Assembly: GCA_002314855.1 (NCBI GenBank)
Contig: DCHQ01000004.1
Location: 18,231-24,777 of the forward strand
Length of the DNA stretch: 6,547 nucleotides
Direction of reading: 5' to 3'
From: Lachnospiraceae bacterium UBA1748
GTDB lineage: Bacteria > Bacillota > Clostridia > Lachnospirales > Lachnospiraceae
The notes beneath the pieces were generated by a model. The model was not told the DNA's origin. It made no database searches and worked only from the letters and a program-made list of their open reading frames with translations. The position numbers were made by a program, and so were the translations under genes. Below, one piece after another: positions 6,511-6,547 of the stretch; positions within the stretch are counted from its first letter, which is position 1, and each line of letters begins with the position of its first letter.

Positions 6511-6534
6511 TACAAATATATCAAAAATAGTCGA
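6503..6534. repeat. Short direct repeat ATAGTCRA beside the GH31 promoter
   Basis: ATAGTCAA (6503-6510) and ATAGTCGA (6527-6534) repeat with a 24-base start-to-start distance. One copy covers the -35 and the other lies upstream of it. The outer copy also sits in an imperfect dyad (6528-6541, TAGTCGAACGGCTA, 10 of 14 positions symmetric). Such spacing would allow a protein to bind twice on nearby helix faces, but the match is short and the region AT-rich. Confidence 0.2.
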
Positions 6535-6547
6535 ACGGCTATATTGT

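Noticed and set aside
1..6547. CRISPR arrays, tRNA or rRNA genes, insertion sequences, phage genes
   Set aside because: No spaced repeats, cloverleaf sequences, terminal inverted repeats or transposase motifs were seen.

Overview
The window is AT-rich DNA with every recognisable gene on the minus strand. It looks like a gut or rumen Firmicute of the Lachnospiraceae (a Roseburia, Blautia or Butyrivibrio-type organism). The grounds are strong AGGAGG-type ribosome binding sites, a Gram-positive lipoprotein signal, an alpha-glucosidase that closely resembles the Blautia (Ruminococcus) obeum enzyme, and a cellulase-like GH5 lipoprotein with flanking beta-sandwich modules of a kind common in this family. 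Genus and species cannot be fixed from the sequence alone.

Layout in the direction of transcription (right to left). At 6547-6413 is an upstream control region with a TTGACT/TAATAT promoter and a perfect GAAACGTTTC palindrome just after the -10, a LacI/CcpA-family type operator. At 6412-4388 is a complete cytoplasmic GH31 alpha-glucosidase. Only 18 bases later a second gene (4369-2996) encodes a protein of unknown function: a four-cysteine zinc ribbon, a long uncharacterised middle, a Gly/Met-rich stretch, a Gln/Asn-rich helical stretch and a distinctive C-terminal motif. A 147-base gap (2995-2849) shows no terminator but holds a plausible promoter and an inverted repeat. Then comes a secreted GH5 lipoprotein (2848-458), closed by a strong intrinsic terminator (440-401). 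Beyond it, a separate promoter drives a GtrB-like family 2 glycosyltransferase (251-1), which runs off the left edge.

How the parts may work together: the GH5 lipoprotein would be anchored outside the membrane and cut a beta-glucan or related plant polysaccharide. The GH31 enzyme would act inside the cell on imported alpha-linked (probably alpha-1,6) gluco-oligosaccharides. The two enzymes therefore do not obviously serve one substrate. The zinc-ribbon protein is probably co-transcribed with GH31 and may be read through into GH5, but nothing in its sequence ties it to sugar metabolism. The glycosyltransferase is an independent cell-envelope gene.

No RNA gene, mobile element or CRISPR array was seen, and no gene-free stretch exceeds about 210 bases. 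The least understood items are the zinc-ribbon protein and the paired modules at the two ends of the GH5 enzyme.
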